NCBI GenBank assembly: GCA_965220415.1
Contig: OZ244829.1
Span: forward strand, 496,001 to 560,000
Direction of reading: 5' to 3'
Length of the DNA stretch: 64,000 nt
From: JAJDTR01 sp965220415
GTDB lineage: Bacteria; Poribacteria; WGA-4E; JAJDTR01
Shown: positions 32,797 to 42,404 of the stretch, piece by piece
Layout: the number at the start of each line of letters is the position of its first letter
Position numbering within the stretch: the stretch's first letter is position 1
Notes under the pieces: generated by a model
The model's database searches: none
What the model saw: only the letters and a program-made list of their open reading frames with translations
Told to the model about the DNA's origin: nothing
Translations under genes and position numbers: made by a program

Positions 32797-33555
32797 TTAG
32801 CCGGCTGTGTACCCGCCATCAATAGGTAAAGCGATCCCGGTAACGAATGCAGACTCGTCCGACGCCAGGTATAATGCTCCGTATGCGATATCCAACGGTT
32901 TTGCAAGTCGTCCCATCGGGTGCTGGTCAACAAGCGCTTTGTATTTGGTTGGCGTCTCAACAATATTTTTGATAATCGGTGTGTCCGTAAAGCCCGGGCA
33001 AATGCAGTTGACGCGAATGTTATTGTTGGCGTAATCAAGTGCCATTCCGCGCGTCAAGTTAACTATCCCACCCTTGGATGCGACATATGCGGCGCGGTTG
33101 AGTCCGCCGACGATACCGTAAATTGATGCGGTGTTGATAATGGAACCGCCGCCGTTCGAAATCATCGCCGGGATCGCATACTTGGAACCTAGGTACGCCC
33201 CCTTCAAGTTGATGTCAATGCAGCGATCCCAATCTTCCTCCGGCAGATCGGCGACGGCTAAACGCATCGCAATTCCCGCATTATTGAAAAGCACGTCAAG
33301 TCTACCATAGTTATCAATTGTTGCCTTTACCATACTTTGAATTTCGGTGGCAGAGGTCACGTCTGCGTGGACATATACGCCGTCACCGCCTGCGGCGCGA
33401 ATCTGTTCAACCGTATCATTGCCCGCACTATCCACCACGTCCGCCACGGTAACCCGTGCGCCCTCTTTGGCGAATGTTAGAGCAGTTGCCTCTCCAATTC
33501 CAGATCCGGCGCCGGTGACAATTGCCACTTTTCCTTTAAGTCTCATAGATTGCAT
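32797..33555 (-). CDS. Short-chain dehydrogenase/reductase (SDR)
   Basis: 252 residues, classical SDR. Cofactor loop TGAGSGIGEATA, acidic DVVDS position after the second strand (suggesting NAD), NNAG at the fourth strand, and the catalytic Ser (NTASIYG), Tyr and Lys in AAYVASKGG. The C-terminus has CICPGFTDTPI and TGIALPIDGGYTAG. The substrate is unknown; the family includes glucose-1-dehydrogenases and 3-oxoacyl reductases. It is adjacent to an FAH-family gene (100 bases) on the same strand, which may share a catabolic pathway. Confidence 0.93.
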   Translation of the reverse strand: MQSMRLKGKVAIVTGAGSGIGEATALTFAKEGARVTVADVVDSAGNDTVEQIRAAGGDGVYVHADVTSATEIQSMVKATIDNYGRLDVLFNNAGIAMRLAVADLPEEDWDRCIDINLKGAYLGSKYAIPAMISNGGGSIINTASIYGIVGGLNRAAYVASKGGIVNLTRGMALDYANNNIRVNCICPGFTDTPIIKNIVETPTKYKALVDQHPMGRLAKPLDIAYGALYLASDESAFVTGIALPIDGGYTAG

Positions 33556-33654
33556 TTGACTCCATCACATTCAAATTGTAATGACGTTTCCGCTACCCCT
33601 CCGTTGTCTATTTAAATGGCATCTGTGTGTATCGCTTTATGACTATCGGGAAAA

Positions 33655-34428
33655 TCACTCTTCAGCCACCACCGGATTGCTCAAGGTTCCTATCCCTTCT
33701 ATTTCAATTTCGACAACATCGCCGGGAACGAAGGGGCCAACTCCAGATGGTGTACCGGTCATAATTACATCGCCGGGAAGCATCGTGAAGGCGGCACTGA
33801 TGTACGCAATCAGTTGGGCAACAGAAAAAATGAGATCAGATGTGCTTTCACTTTGTTTCACTTCTCCGTTTAATCGAGCTTGCAGTTGAAGATTTCCCGG
33901 ATCCAAATCGGTCGTTATACAAGGCCCAAGGGGACAAAACGTGTCAAACCCTTTCCCGATAAGCATGGTACCCGTTTGCATTTCTGAAAACTGAATTGTT
34001 CGCTCGCTGACATCGTTCCCACACGTATATCCAAGCACATAGTCAAGTGCTCTCGCTTCCGATACGCGCCGTGCCGGAGATCCGATAACTACAGCTAATT
34101 CTGCCTCATAATGTATGTTTTTCCCTTGGTGTGGATAGATGATTGCTTCATCCGGACCGACGACCGTAGTGGAAGGCTTCATAAACAGCATCGGATCAGT
34201 CGGAAGTTCCTTGCCAGCCTCGCGAGCATGTTCGGCATAGTTTAAGCCTACTCCGATAATCCTTGGCGCTTCCACCGGCGCTAGTAACTGCACCTCACTT
34301 AGATGAACGGTCTTGCTGCTTGGATTGATGCCCTCGAACGGTGAACCAACCAATTCACGGATAGCTCCATCTTCTTCCATGGTGCCGTAGTTGATCATTC
34401 CGTCGGTGCGATAGCGCACAATCTTCAT
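33655..34428 (-). CDS. Fumarylacetoacetate hydrolase (FAH) family protein
   Basis: 257 residues. Short N-terminal extension, then the FAH fold: IIGVGLNYAEHAREAGKELP, PMLFMKPSTTVVGPDEAIIY, the metal site EAELAVVIG, and DVIMTGTPSGVGPFVPGDVV. Metal-binding Glu and Asp residues are kept. Family members are acylpyruvases or decarboxylases/isomerases of aromatic or sugar-acid catabolism; the reaction here is undetermined. The start has ATAAGGAGATATAAAC before the ATG. It may be transcribed together with the downstream SDR. Confidence 0.93.
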   Translation of the reverse strand: MKIVRYRTDGMINYGTMEEDGAIRELVGSPFEGINPSSKTVHLSEVQLLAPVEAPRIIGVGLNYAEHAREAGKELPTDPMLFMKPSTTVVGPDEAIIYPHQGKNIHYEAELAVVIGSPARRVSEARALDYVLGYTCGNDVSERTIQFSEMQTGTMLIGKGFDTFCPLGPCITTDLDPGNLQLQARLNGEVKQSESTSDLIFSVAQLIAYISAAFTMLPGDVIMTGTPSGVGPFVPGDVVEIEIEGIGTLSNPVVAEE

Positions 34429-34469
34429 GTTTATATCTCCTTATCACGACCTTGTGCATTTGTAGCGTT

Positions 34470-34522
34470 GGATCAAGCGAGTGAATAGCGATCAACCGAG
34501 TGGATAACGAGGACGATAGAGA
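34470..34522 (+). repeat. Nested family-1 repeats
   Basis: GATCAAGCGAGTGAATAGC broken by a second copy, GATCAACCGAGTGGATAACG, which continues through AGGACGATAGAGATCCC. The junction is a GATC. Confidence 0.8.
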
Positions 34523-34693
34523 TCCCTTTCTATACTCCACGCTGCTGGAAGTTGCGTTTTTTCAAGGGAGCCTATCCCAATGGCGATAGATTCCCGTACC
34601 ACGATCTGTTAGATTGTGATCGCATCTGTACGACGATAGATTCCTCCGTCAGGCTATCTGTGCCAGTAAAGCGTCCAAATCCGCTTGTAGGAG

Positions 34694-34770
34694 CGATCAA
34701 GCGAATGGATAATGAGCGCGATAGAGATCCCTCAAGTGACTGGATAAGGAACGATCAACTGAGTGGTTAT
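34694..34770 (+). repeat. Family-1 repeats in tandem
   Basis: GTAGGAGC-GATC is followed by AAGCGAATGGATAATGAGCG, then CGATAGAGATCC. A second partial copy, GATCAACTGAGTGGTTATAC, ends at 34770. Confidence 0.8.
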
Positions 34771-34837
34771 ACCATTTCTCATGAATAACAGTGCATATGA
34801 TGTCGTAAATATATCGCCTACTCACACCGTAGGCGAG

Positions 34838-34905
34838 GATCAAATGAGCGAATAGCGAATGATCAAGTGAGTGGACAACGAACGCGATAGAAATCCCATA
34901 GAGAT
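34838..34905 (+). repeat. Family-1 repeats in tandem
   Basis: GATCAAATGAGCGAATAGCG, AAT, then GATCAAGTGAGTGGACAACG, followed by AACGCGATAGAAATCCC. The first copy is truncated where the second begins with GATC. Confidence 0.8.
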
Positions 34906-35230
34906 TCACTTGCCCCGCCGGCTTTGCACGGAGACGAGACTTCATGTTCCGCTCCATGCAAATTTCTTGACCTGATTCACGCGATTAATGCACAAGCATT
35001 TTAGAGAAATGGTATTAGAAGGCGATAGTACTCCCAAAGAGTTCCCTCTCCGAATCGCGACCTGCTAGTGCTGAGTAAGCACTACTACAAACTAATATTA
35101 CTGAGAATAGAAGCGCAATATTACCCAACGCACGGTATAACCGCACCGGCACCCAACACTAAATCATATTTTTTTGGAAAATGAACCACTTAGCGAGTAT
35201 GAGGCAGCCATTTTATCGACATCTAGTCCT

Positions 35231-37708
35231 CTAGTCAATGGAATTCACTCTAGTCGCGGAAGAAGAAGATGAGGATGGGTTCAGGTCTCGAGATTCATCG
35301 CGTTTCAAGGTAAAGTAAAAACGACTGCCTTTACCAACTTCGCTCTTCGCCCATATTCGACCTCCGTGCAATTCGACTAGATTCTTGACAATTGGCAGTC
35401 CTAAACCGATTCCACCGACAGAACCGCCTTTGGAATCCGTTGCCCGGTGAAAGCGATCAAAAATGAGGTTTACATCCGTATCGGAAATGCCCAGCCCCGT
35501 ATCTTCAATACACACTTGGATTTCTCGCTTGGATGGTATTGTAACACCGACCTGAATACGCCCGTCATCTCCGGTGTATTTGACGGCGTTATCAAGCAGA
35601 TTCGTCAAAACCTGTTTCATTTTGTCGGCATCTACGAATGCAACGACATCGGGAGTACAATCGAAGCCAACACAAATCCCTTTCTGACGGGCCGCCGTTT
35701 GAATCCCGTCTACGGCTTCCTTAAGAATGGGACGAAGCGGGATGGGTTCCAACTGCAGCGCCATCTTTCCCGATTCCGTTCGCGAAAGGTCGAGCAAGTC
35801 GTTGATGAGTCGTATCAATCGATCGCAATTCTCCTCAACGCGCGTCAGATAGTCCTTTTGCTTCGCCGAAATTGTACCTCCAACGCCATCCAGCATGTTG
35901 TCAACGAAACCCTTGATATGTGTTAATGGGGTTCGGAGTTCGTGCGAGACGTTGTCGAGAAACAGAGATTTTAGGCGATCCAACTGTGTCAGTTGATCGT
36001 GGCTGGCTTTAAGGGCATCAGAGATGTTATTGAAATCTGAGACAATGTCCTTACCCATTTCTCCGCCAAGCCATGCTTCAGATTGATCACTGGCTGGCAC
36101 TGTTCCCCCGTAAGTATTTAGGTACGTTGCCATCAGTTGTTTGCGCGCCTGCTCCATCGCCTCCGTCCGAGCGTTCAACTGAGCGTACAGCGTAGCGTTT
36201 TCGACTGCCGTAGCACCTTGATGCGCCAGAATCCCGAGTAGATCGAGATCCGATTGAGTATAAGGTTCTTCAGATAGTTTCTCGCCAAGCACGAGAAGCC
36301 CGACAAGATTTTCCTGATCTTTCGTTCGTGTTACAAAAGGAATCCATACCGCCGACCGAAGCAAAGAAAGGAGAACGTCCGATAAGTTGTCCGGAGATGC
36401 CGCCGTGTCGAGTATTTCAATGCTATTCTCGTCAAATGGGATGTTTGTAAAATCGAGCGGTTTCCTTGCGCTTTTCAACAGGTCCACCAACGGTGGTGCT
36501 AATCTCAGATGCGTCCCCGTCAGGGGTATTTCCATACCGACAGATGCCTCGGGCAAGAATTCTGACTCATCGGACGACGCCCGCTTCATCACCACGCCCT
36601 GACCAATATGCATCGCTTCCGTGACCTGTTGTAGGAGAGTGTAAACGAGAATTTCCAAGTCCAGGATGGAATGAAGCGTTTGGCTTAACGTCAAGAGTGT
36701 TTGGCGATAATTGTATGCTTCTCGATCAAAGGCACGATCTATCAGCTTCTGAATACGAGCCTTGGCTGGCGCAAAAAGCAGTGCGGCTATGAGCACGGAT
36801 ACCGCCGTTAACGCCCACGAACGATTCGGTCTATGGAAAAACAGTGTTAAACCTTGAATGCACAGCAGGTAGATGACTAGGGCAAAACCGCTCACCAAGG
36901 TGTAAACCACACTCCGATTGATGATTAACTCAATATTCATCAACCGGTGTCGCACGATTGCGACGACGTAGCATATAGGAATTAAGCAGAGCGTGTAGGC
37001 GGAAAAATGTACATAAGGAATTGCGATGTCCGTCACTCTGGGGATAGCCATGAAAATCGCCTGTGGTAGCGTCCCGGCTACAATCCCGATAAGCAACCAT
37101 CGTGCTTGCCGGCGCTGGGAAGCCGAAGGCGCCGCGAAACATGTGTGCAACAGCAATAGCTGCCCGATGGTCGAATAAGTGAAGAGAAAGGCGACTGCAA
37201 CCCCTTCCAAGGGGGAGAGTTGTATGAGAAAAAGCTCTCGCTCATAGGCTTGACCACGGAGGTAGAGAACCATCATGGCGAAGAAGAGAAGAACTCCCGG
37301 CACGTAGAGAATCTTCAACAACCACGTGTGACGCTGAACCGTGCGTTTCTCTGACGGGAAAATAGCGAAACAGTGAAGGAAGAGGCAGGGTAATATAGTT
37401 ACTGCGAGGAATTGCGCAATTGGTACAATTCGACTACCTAACGTTCCCTCATTGACGGAGAATGTCGCGTCAACGGAGCAGGCACTCATGAAGCCGAGGC
37501 TCATAAGATAGGAAATTCGCGCCGCACGATTATCAGGTTGTTGCATCCACGCGAGCGTTGCCACCACCCACGTGAGCAGCCCGACTAGGTAGAAATAGCT
37601 AGTCTCAGGGGTATCGCGTGCTTCGGCGAAGCTCCGTGCTCCGACGATGAGGTATATGCCGGAAGCGAGAATGTAGAATAAAGTGGTAAGATCGCGTTGA
37701 ATTTTCAT
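35231..37708 (-). CDS. Membrane-bound sensor histidine kinase with GAF domain
   Basis: 825 residues. The first ~330 residues form many membrane helices (a 7TM-like sensor with FYILASGIYLIVGARSFAEA and others). A GAF-like domain follows at about 350-530 (LEILVYTLLQQVTEAMHIGQ ... LLGILAHQGATAVENATLYA). A coiled segment leads to HisKA (FLDNVSHELRTPLTHIKGF, phosphorylated His near residue 590) and HATPase_c with N box LTNLLDNAVKYTG, G1 EDTGLGISD and G2 GGIGLGLPIVK. The C-terminal poly-Ser tail is unusual. No response regulator is adjacent, so its partner is elsewhere. Signal unknown. The start at 37708 lacks a strong ribosome-binding site. Confidence 0.92.
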   Translation of the reverse strand: MKIQRDLTTLFYILASGIYLIVGARSFAEARDTPETSYFYLVGLLTWVVATLAWMQQPDNRAARISYLMSLGFMSACSVDATFSVNEGTLGSRIVPIAQFLAVTILPCLFLHCFAIFPSEKRTVQRHTWLLKILYVPGVLLFFAMMVLYLRGQAYERELFLIQLSPLEGVAVAFLFTYSTIGQLLLLHTCFAAPSASQRRQARWLLIGIVAGTLPQAIFMAIPRVTDIAIPYVHFSAYTLCLIPICYVVAIVRHRLMNIELIINRSVVYTLVSGFALVIYLLCIQGLTLFFHRPNRSWALTAVSVLIAALLFAPAKARIQKLIDRAFDREAYNYRQTLLTLSQTLHSILDLEILVYTLLQQVTEAMHIGQGVVMKRASSDESEFLPEASVGMEIPLTGTHLRLAPPLVDLLKSARKPLDFTNIPFDENSIEILDTAASPDNLSDVLLSLLRSAVWIPFVTRTKDQENLVGLLVLGEKLSEEPYTQSDLDLLGILAHQGATAVENATLYAQLNARTEAMEQARKQLMATYLNTYGGTVPASDQSEAWLGGEMGKDIVSDFNNISDALKASHDQLTQLDRLKSLFLDNVSHELRTPLTHIKGFVDNMLDGVGGTISAKQKDYLTRVEENCDRLIRLINDLLDLSRTESGKMALQLEPIPLRPILKEAVDGIQTAARQKGICVGFDCTPDVVAFVDADKMKQVLTNLLDNAVKYTGDDGRIQVGVTIPSKREIQVCIEDTGLGISDTDVNLIFDRFHRATDSKGGSVGGIGLGLPIVKNLVELHGGRIWAKSEVGKGSRFYFTLKRDESRDLNPSSSSSSATRVNSID

Positions 37709-37826
37709 CGCGAAGTTTCGGAGGGTATGGCGAGTTTGCGTAATCGTTAATTCATTACATCAGCGCTTCTACTTCTCTCCGATATTCTTGAAAACCCGTT
37801 CGGCAATAATTTGCGCGCCAATATGC

Positions 37827-38594
37827 CTACGCTTCAGCACTTTGTACAAACGCACGTGTTTCCGGCACGTCATCTGTCCACAATCTTCGAATCCCGTTCT
37901 TCAGTGACCACTCGACATGCTGCCGATTTTGAACAAATCCACCCTCTATTGCGATTCCTTCCGTGTTGAGTTGCCTGATTTTTCGAGGGAGTGAACGCAT
38001 GAGCGAGTTGTACAAAGCAAAATGATTCAAACCGCTCCAACCGATGATGATTCGATCTGCACTGATGGCTTTGGCGGCTCTAAGAAAGTTTGCCATCGGA
38101 TTAATGATTATTGCACTTGTCTTTATATTCGGCGCGATTCGCTTGACCTGAGATAGAATCTGCCGGTGCATATAAAATGTCAACACACCTATCTTATCTT
38201 CAAGGTTAAATTGCCGTACCCGATTCACTACAATAGAGGTAAGTTTTTCCGAACTGCTTTTCGGTTCCACGAAACAAGGTAGCCCAGTCTCTTCAACAAA
38301 CGTCAACATCTGATCAAGGTGTGCGACGGTCTGCTTTGAATCTAGCACATTGAGGTTCTGAACATCTGCCCAGTCCAATTCACTAAGCGGCACCGAGCAG
38401 TCTGTCACCGGTGCAATGTCGTCATCATCAAATTTAGCGTGAATTAGAACGGGTTCCTCATCCCGCGTTAGACAGACATCGCACTCGAACGCATCCGCCC
38501 CGTCATCAAGTGTTTGTTGAAATGAGGCTATAGTATTTTCAGGAGCGCGCCCCATTCCGCCGCGATGGGCAAGTATCTCTACATCTATTCGCAT
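37827..38594 (-). CDS. Glycerophosphodiester phosphodiesterase (GDPD) family
   Basis: 255 residues. TIM-barrel phosphodiesterase that cleaves glycerophosphodiesters to glycerol-3-phosphate and an alcohol. The catalytic motif begins ILAHRGGMGRAPENTIASF (His, Arg, Glu), followed by AFECDVCLTRDEEPVLIHA with the metal-binding Glu, Asp and second His. FVEPK provides the next Glu/Lys pair, and RLWTDDVPETRAF ends the barrel. An in-frame GTG at 38648 lies within a palindromic repeat, so the ATG at 38594 is chosen. No signal peptide, so it is probably cytoplasmic. Confidence 0.9.
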   Translation of the reverse strand: MRIDVEILAHRGGMGRAPENTIASFQQTLDDGADAFECDVCLTRDEEPVLIHAKFDDDDIAPVTDCSVPLSELDWADVQNLNVLDSKQTVAHLDQMLTFVEETGLPCFVEPKSSSEKLTSIVVNRVRQFNLEDKIGVLTFYMHRQILSQVKRIAPNIKTSAIIINPMANFLRAAKAISADRIIIGWSGLNHFALYNSLMRSLPRKIRQLNTEGIAIEGGFVQNRQHVEWSLKNGIRRLWTDDVPETRAFVQSAEA

Positions 38595-38635
38595 ATTCTG
38601 TTGATGACTTAGAGCCTTTTTGAAAAGTACAATTT

Positions 38636-38800
38636 GTAGGGCGCGCACTGCGCACCAGCCTCAAAAGCCCCAGAGGGGATCAAGCGAACGAACAGTGAGT
38701 GCGATAGAGATCCTGAAGGTGTATAGATACGCCGATACCCCCGCACATCTAAGCCCCAGCGGGGATCAAGCGACTGAATAAGGAGCGCGATAGAGATCCC
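38636..38800 (+). repeat. Composite repeat region: palindrome plus two family-1 copies
   Basis: GTAGGGCGCGCACTGCGCACC (38636-38656, palindrome family). Then GCCCCAGAGG-GGATC leads directly into a family-1 copy (38677-38712), and GCCCCAGCGG-GGATC leads into another (38763-38800). In both cases the repeat begins inside the GCCCCAGNGGGG stem-loop, which is intact elsewhere (for example at 17811). Confidence 0.75.
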
Positions 38801-38961
38801 ACAGGTATATAGCGGGCAATACAAAAACATGAAAAAACCTGTCTCCAAATGACAGAATATGGCCTTGCTACCGACTATTCAAACAGGTTCTTAAGGTTAT
38901 TCGAGCGGATATTGCCCTATAGAAGACGTTGTACTATTCCGCAACTAAAAAACTCGACGGA

Positions 38962-40002
38962 TCACGGTTGGCAGATATGTACCTTAATCGACCCCGATCG
39001 CTTGTCGGCGGCTATCCTGAAAGCTTCAGCAATTTCCATTAGTGGAAATCGGTGCGTTACCAGTTTCTTAGCATCAACCTTCCCCGAGTCGATTAGCTCA
39101 ATGGCAGCTTCAAAGTCTGTTTCCATCCCGCTGAAACCGTAGCAGCTAGAACCAGTGACAGTCGCTTCCGACCAGACAACTCGGGCCAGATTCACTTCGA
39201 GCGGCTTAAAATATCCTGCTACAAGAACGACAAAACCACATGGCCGCACCATCTCCATCGCGGCGTCAAAATTTTGACCGCCTCCTACAGTCTCTATCAC
39301 GACATCCATACCTAGACCACCCGTGATATCGTTGACATATTTCGCCACATCCGTCTCGCGGACGTCCACAATGTGATTTGCCCCAAGTTCCTCAGCGAGT
39401 TGCGCCTGCCGCTCATATTTTACGGTAATTAACGTTTCCTTGGCACCGACCGCAACCGCATCTGCCAAGCAGAGTTGACCAATTGTTCCGCCGCCTATTA
39501 TTGCGACGGTACTCCGGGCGTTAACGTTTGCCCGTGCCACGGCTCGATGTGAAACCGCGAGAGGTTCAACGAGTGTTCCATCTTCAAAACTCATGCGATC
39601 GGGCAATTTGAACAATCCTGATTCATGAAGGATAGTGTATTCGGCGAATCCGCCATGTGCTTCATAGGAGATCCATTTTCTTGTTTTGCAGTGATTATAA
39701 TAGCCCTTTCGGCAGAAAACGCAGTTTCCGCAGTGTGAGAAACACTCGGCTGTGGCTTTGTCGCCGACTTTGAACTTGGTGACCCCCTCGCCGAGTTCCG
39801 CAACGACCCCGCACGTCTCATGTCCCGCTGCGAGCGTATCAGACTGTGGCCACTCCCCAAAATAACTATGAAGATCGCTTCCGCAGATTCCGGTCTGCTT
39901 TGTATCCAGCACGATATAGCCTGGTTCCGGTTTAATCCAGTCAACCTCCTGAATCCCAATTTTCTCAACGCCTGAGTAAATCGCCGCTCTCATCTTGTTC
40001 AT
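38962..40002 (-). CDS. Zinc-dependent medium-chain alcohol dehydrogenase (polyol/threonine-type)
   Basis: 346 residues. Catalytic zinc site: QTGICGSDLHSYFG (Cys) and AAGHETCGVVAELGEGV (His-Glu). Structural zinc loop: CGNCVFCRKGYYNHC, four Cys. The Rossmann domain starts near TVAIIGGGTIGQLCLADAVA. This resembles sorbitol/iditol and threonine dehydrogenases; the substrate is not known. The ATG at 40002 has TAGAGGAGACACTTCC upstream; an earlier in-frame codon at 40038 is unlikely. Confidence 0.93.
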   Translation of the reverse strand: MNKMRAAIYSGVEKIGIQEVDWIKPEPGYIVLDTKQTGICGSDLHSYFGEWPQSDTLAAGHETCGVVAELGEGVTKFKVGDKATAECFSHCGNCVFCRKGYYNHCKTRKWISYEAHGGFAEYTILHESGLFKLPDRMSFEDGTLVEPLAVSHRAVARANVNARSTVAIIGGGTIGQLCLADAVAVGAKETLITVKYERQAQLAEELGANHIVDVRETDVAKYVNDITGGLGMDVVIETVGGGQNFDAAMEMVRPCGFVVLVAGYFKPLEVNLARVVWSEATVTGSSCYGFSGMETDFEAAIELIDSGKVDAKKLVTHRFPLMEIAEAFRIAADKRSGSIKVHICQP

Positions 40003-40256
40003 GGAAGTGTCTCCTCTAGTAAGCGCGTTAAGTGGCATTTACGTCAATTGGATTATATCAAGAGCAGAATTGGATTGCAATCATTTTCCAAAGAATCGCG
40101 TTGACATAATTGTTGCACACCTGCTATTCTTAACGTAAGTCGCGGATTTGGGTTCGACCTCCTATTCTTGTTGAACATCATCTGAACGCATCCCGGATGA
40201 ACCCACTTAAATTGGAGGAAAACGAATCCACCATTAAAGGGCGAGAGGAAATTTTC

Positions 40257-42254
40257 ATGCTAACAAAGCCAGTACCAATTCGATCGGTAACTACAGCACT
40301 ACTTTTGCTATTCGCATGCCTGGCTTATGGTCAACAACGGCTTGCCACTGTTTACCTAAAAAACGGAGACCGTCTTACGGGACACTGGCTGGCGTCTGAC
40401 GACAAGGTGGTTCACTTCGCTTTTCAAGAGAAAAAATTTGAGATTGATTTAGACAAAATCTCGACAATCCGTTTCGCTACAGATTTGAGTCTTGTCCCTG
40501 ACGCTCAAGCCGAGAAACATTTTCGCAACGCTAAGGCGTTGTTGGAGTTGGGGCTACCCGAGAGGGCTAAAAGACAATTTGAGGCGGCAATCGAAGAATT
40601 TCCAAAGTATGCCGATGCGCACTATAATCTCGGGCTAGTGCTAAAAGAGGATGGAGCTATTGATGACGCATTGGCTAGTTTTGGTCGGGTTGCCAAGATT
40701 GATCCGCATACCTACAACCTTGCCGCCGAATTCAAGACTGCAGCAGACAGTTATCTCGCATCGGAGGCGTTCCGTAAGGCTGCTGATGCATACGTACTTT
40801 TGTTTGATCACTATCCATCACATCCGGAGGCTGAACGCGCGGGCTATACGGCGGGGTTTATTCTGACAGAGCGGCTGGAGGATACTGCTGAAGCGTTGAA
40901 AATTCTTCAAGAGGCGACGCGGCGCTTCCCGGAATCGGACGATTTGGCAAAAGCAAAGTATCTCATTGGAGTGTTACAATCAAGGGATGGGCAACCACAG
41001 ATTGCGGTAGAAGGACTAACTGCGTTTATCGAAGAACACCCGGACAGCGAATGGATTGATGATGCCTACCTTGCCCGAGGCTCCGCATATCAACAGCTTC
41101 GTATGAACGAAAAGGCTCTCAATGATTTTTCCACAGCGATTGCAATTACAACTGATCCGCGGCTGATACCCCTTTTACAGAAAAAGCGCGAAGAATGTGC
41201 ATGGACTATATACACCGTGTCAGACGATCTCCCTAGCAATAATATCCAAGCTATCGCGGTTGATGGAAATGACGTGTGGGTGGGAACACCCAAAGGGTTG
41301 GCAAGAGTCGACACAAGCCTCGGTACTTGGCAGGTTCGCACTGAGAGCGGCATAGAGCAAATCAACCAACTTAACCCGAACGTACCAACCAATGTGCGTG
41401 CGTTGGCAGTCTACTCGCCAACTATCAGTATACCAAGCCTAATTGAAAAAGATGAAAATTCTCCACCGGAGACTGAGGAAGCCGCGAAGAAAATCGAAGT
41501 GTGGATTGGAACACTAAATCAAGGTGTGATCCGTTATGACCCGGCGACAAGATCGTCGGTCAATTACAACACGCTGAACGGCCTGCCGCATAATCAAATT
41601 TTCGACATTGAGATTGGTACTCACGATGTGTGGGTTGCTACATTTTCTGGCGTAGCCCGATATTCCCGTTCAAACGATGAGTGGATAGTTTATGATCGAA
41701 CGGATGATGGACTTCCCGCAGACAACATTGTAGCGTTGGCTGTGACTCCGGTTTCCGTCTGGGCAGGCACGTTAGATGCGGGAATCGCGATATTTGACTT
41801 GGTATATGATCCATCATGGCGTCGCTCAAACTTGCGCGACATGGTTCCCGAGGTTGGCGGCAATTCAATTTCAGGTTTTGACGTCAGCGATCAAAGTGTG
41901 TTTTTCACATGGTATAGTAAGGAAGAAAAAGAGAACGGATATGGCAAAGTAAACTGGAAGGGTCTAGAAGGGACCGGGATGCCGGTCGAACAAGGGGATT
42001 ATGTACCCGTGGAGGATATATATATCGCGGTAGGGCAAAAAGGCGCCACGATGCCGTCTCCGCCATTGTGGATTGCAACCAACGATGCAGTGTTTTTCAA
42101 ATCTATGAGTGGGTGGGATTCTATTCGTTACCCCGTCGAACAAATTGGGGATACAGTGACTGTCAATTGTATTGAACTGGGTAAAGAGACTGCTTGGATA
42201 GGCACGTCGAACGGGCTTGCCAAAATTGACACTAACGCGGTAGGTACACAATGA
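40257..42254 (+). CDS. Secreted TPR and two-component-type propeller repeat protein
   Basis: 665 residues. Signal peptide (VTTALLLLFACLAYG, cleavage before QQRLA), then a small beta domain with LKNGDRLTGHWLASDDKV. TPR helices follow at about 90-330 (YADAHYNLGLVLKEDGAIDD, AYLARGSAYQQLRMNEKAL). Beta-propeller blades run to the C-terminus with the repeated VWVGT/VWIGT..GLARYD signature (DVWVGTPKGLARVD, EVWIGTLNQGVIRYD, DVWVATFSGVARYS, SVWAGTLDAGIAIFD, AWIGTSNGLAKID). Propellers of this type sense ligands in hybrid kinases; here there is no kinase domain. The ATG at 40257 follows GAGAGGAAATTTTC and directly starts the signal peptide; an ATG at 40197 would add a non-signal extension. Confidence 0.85.
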   Translation: MLTKPVPIRSVTTALLLLFACLAYGQQRLATVYLKNGDRLTGHWLASDDKVVHFAFQEKKFEIDLDKISTIRFATDLSLVPDAQAEKHFRNAKALLELGLPERAKRQFEAAIEEFPKYADAHYNLGLVLKEDGAIDDALASFGRVAKIDPHTYNLAAEFKTAADSYLASEAFRKAADAYVLLFDHYPSHPEAERAGYTAGFILTERLEDTAEALKILQEATRRFPESDDLAKAKYLIGVLQSRDGQPQIAVEGLTAFIEEHPDSEWIDDAYLARGSAYQQLRMNEKALNDFSTAIAITTDPRLIPLLQKKREECAWTIYTVSDDLPSNNIQAIAVDGNDVWVGTPKGLARVDTSLGTWQVRTESGIEQINQLNPNVPTNVRALAVYSPTISIPSLIEKDENSPPETEEAAKKIEVWIGTLNQGVIRYDPATRSSVNYNTLNGLPHNQIFDIEIGTHDVWVATFSGVARYSRSNDEWIVYDRTDDGLPADNIVALAVTPVSVWAGTLDAGIAIFDLVYDPSWRRSNLRDMVPEVGGNSISGFDVSDQSVFFTWYSKEEKENGYGKVNWKGLEGTGMPVEQGDYVPVEDIYIAVGQKGATMPSPPLWIATNDAVFFKSMSGWDSIRYPVEQIGDTVTVNCIELGKETAWIGTSNGLAKIDTNAVGTQ

Positions 42255-42404
42255 ATTCAGTGGGTTCTGTAATGTTCCTCGCATTCATTAAATTTAGATT
42301 AGGGCGCTCCATACATTTTTCGATTCCCACCACTTCACACCAAACTCCGACTAAGCTTTTCTAATAATTTTGCTACATATTCAGTTGAAGGAGATTTAAA
42401 GCAC

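Larger units (their letters stand above)
34429..35230. other. Repeat-dense intergenic region
   Basis: About 800 bases without a gene, largely built of family-1 repeats and the GTAGGAGCGA and CCGTAGGCG motifs they sit in. A partial copy is also near 35013. Confidence 0.6.
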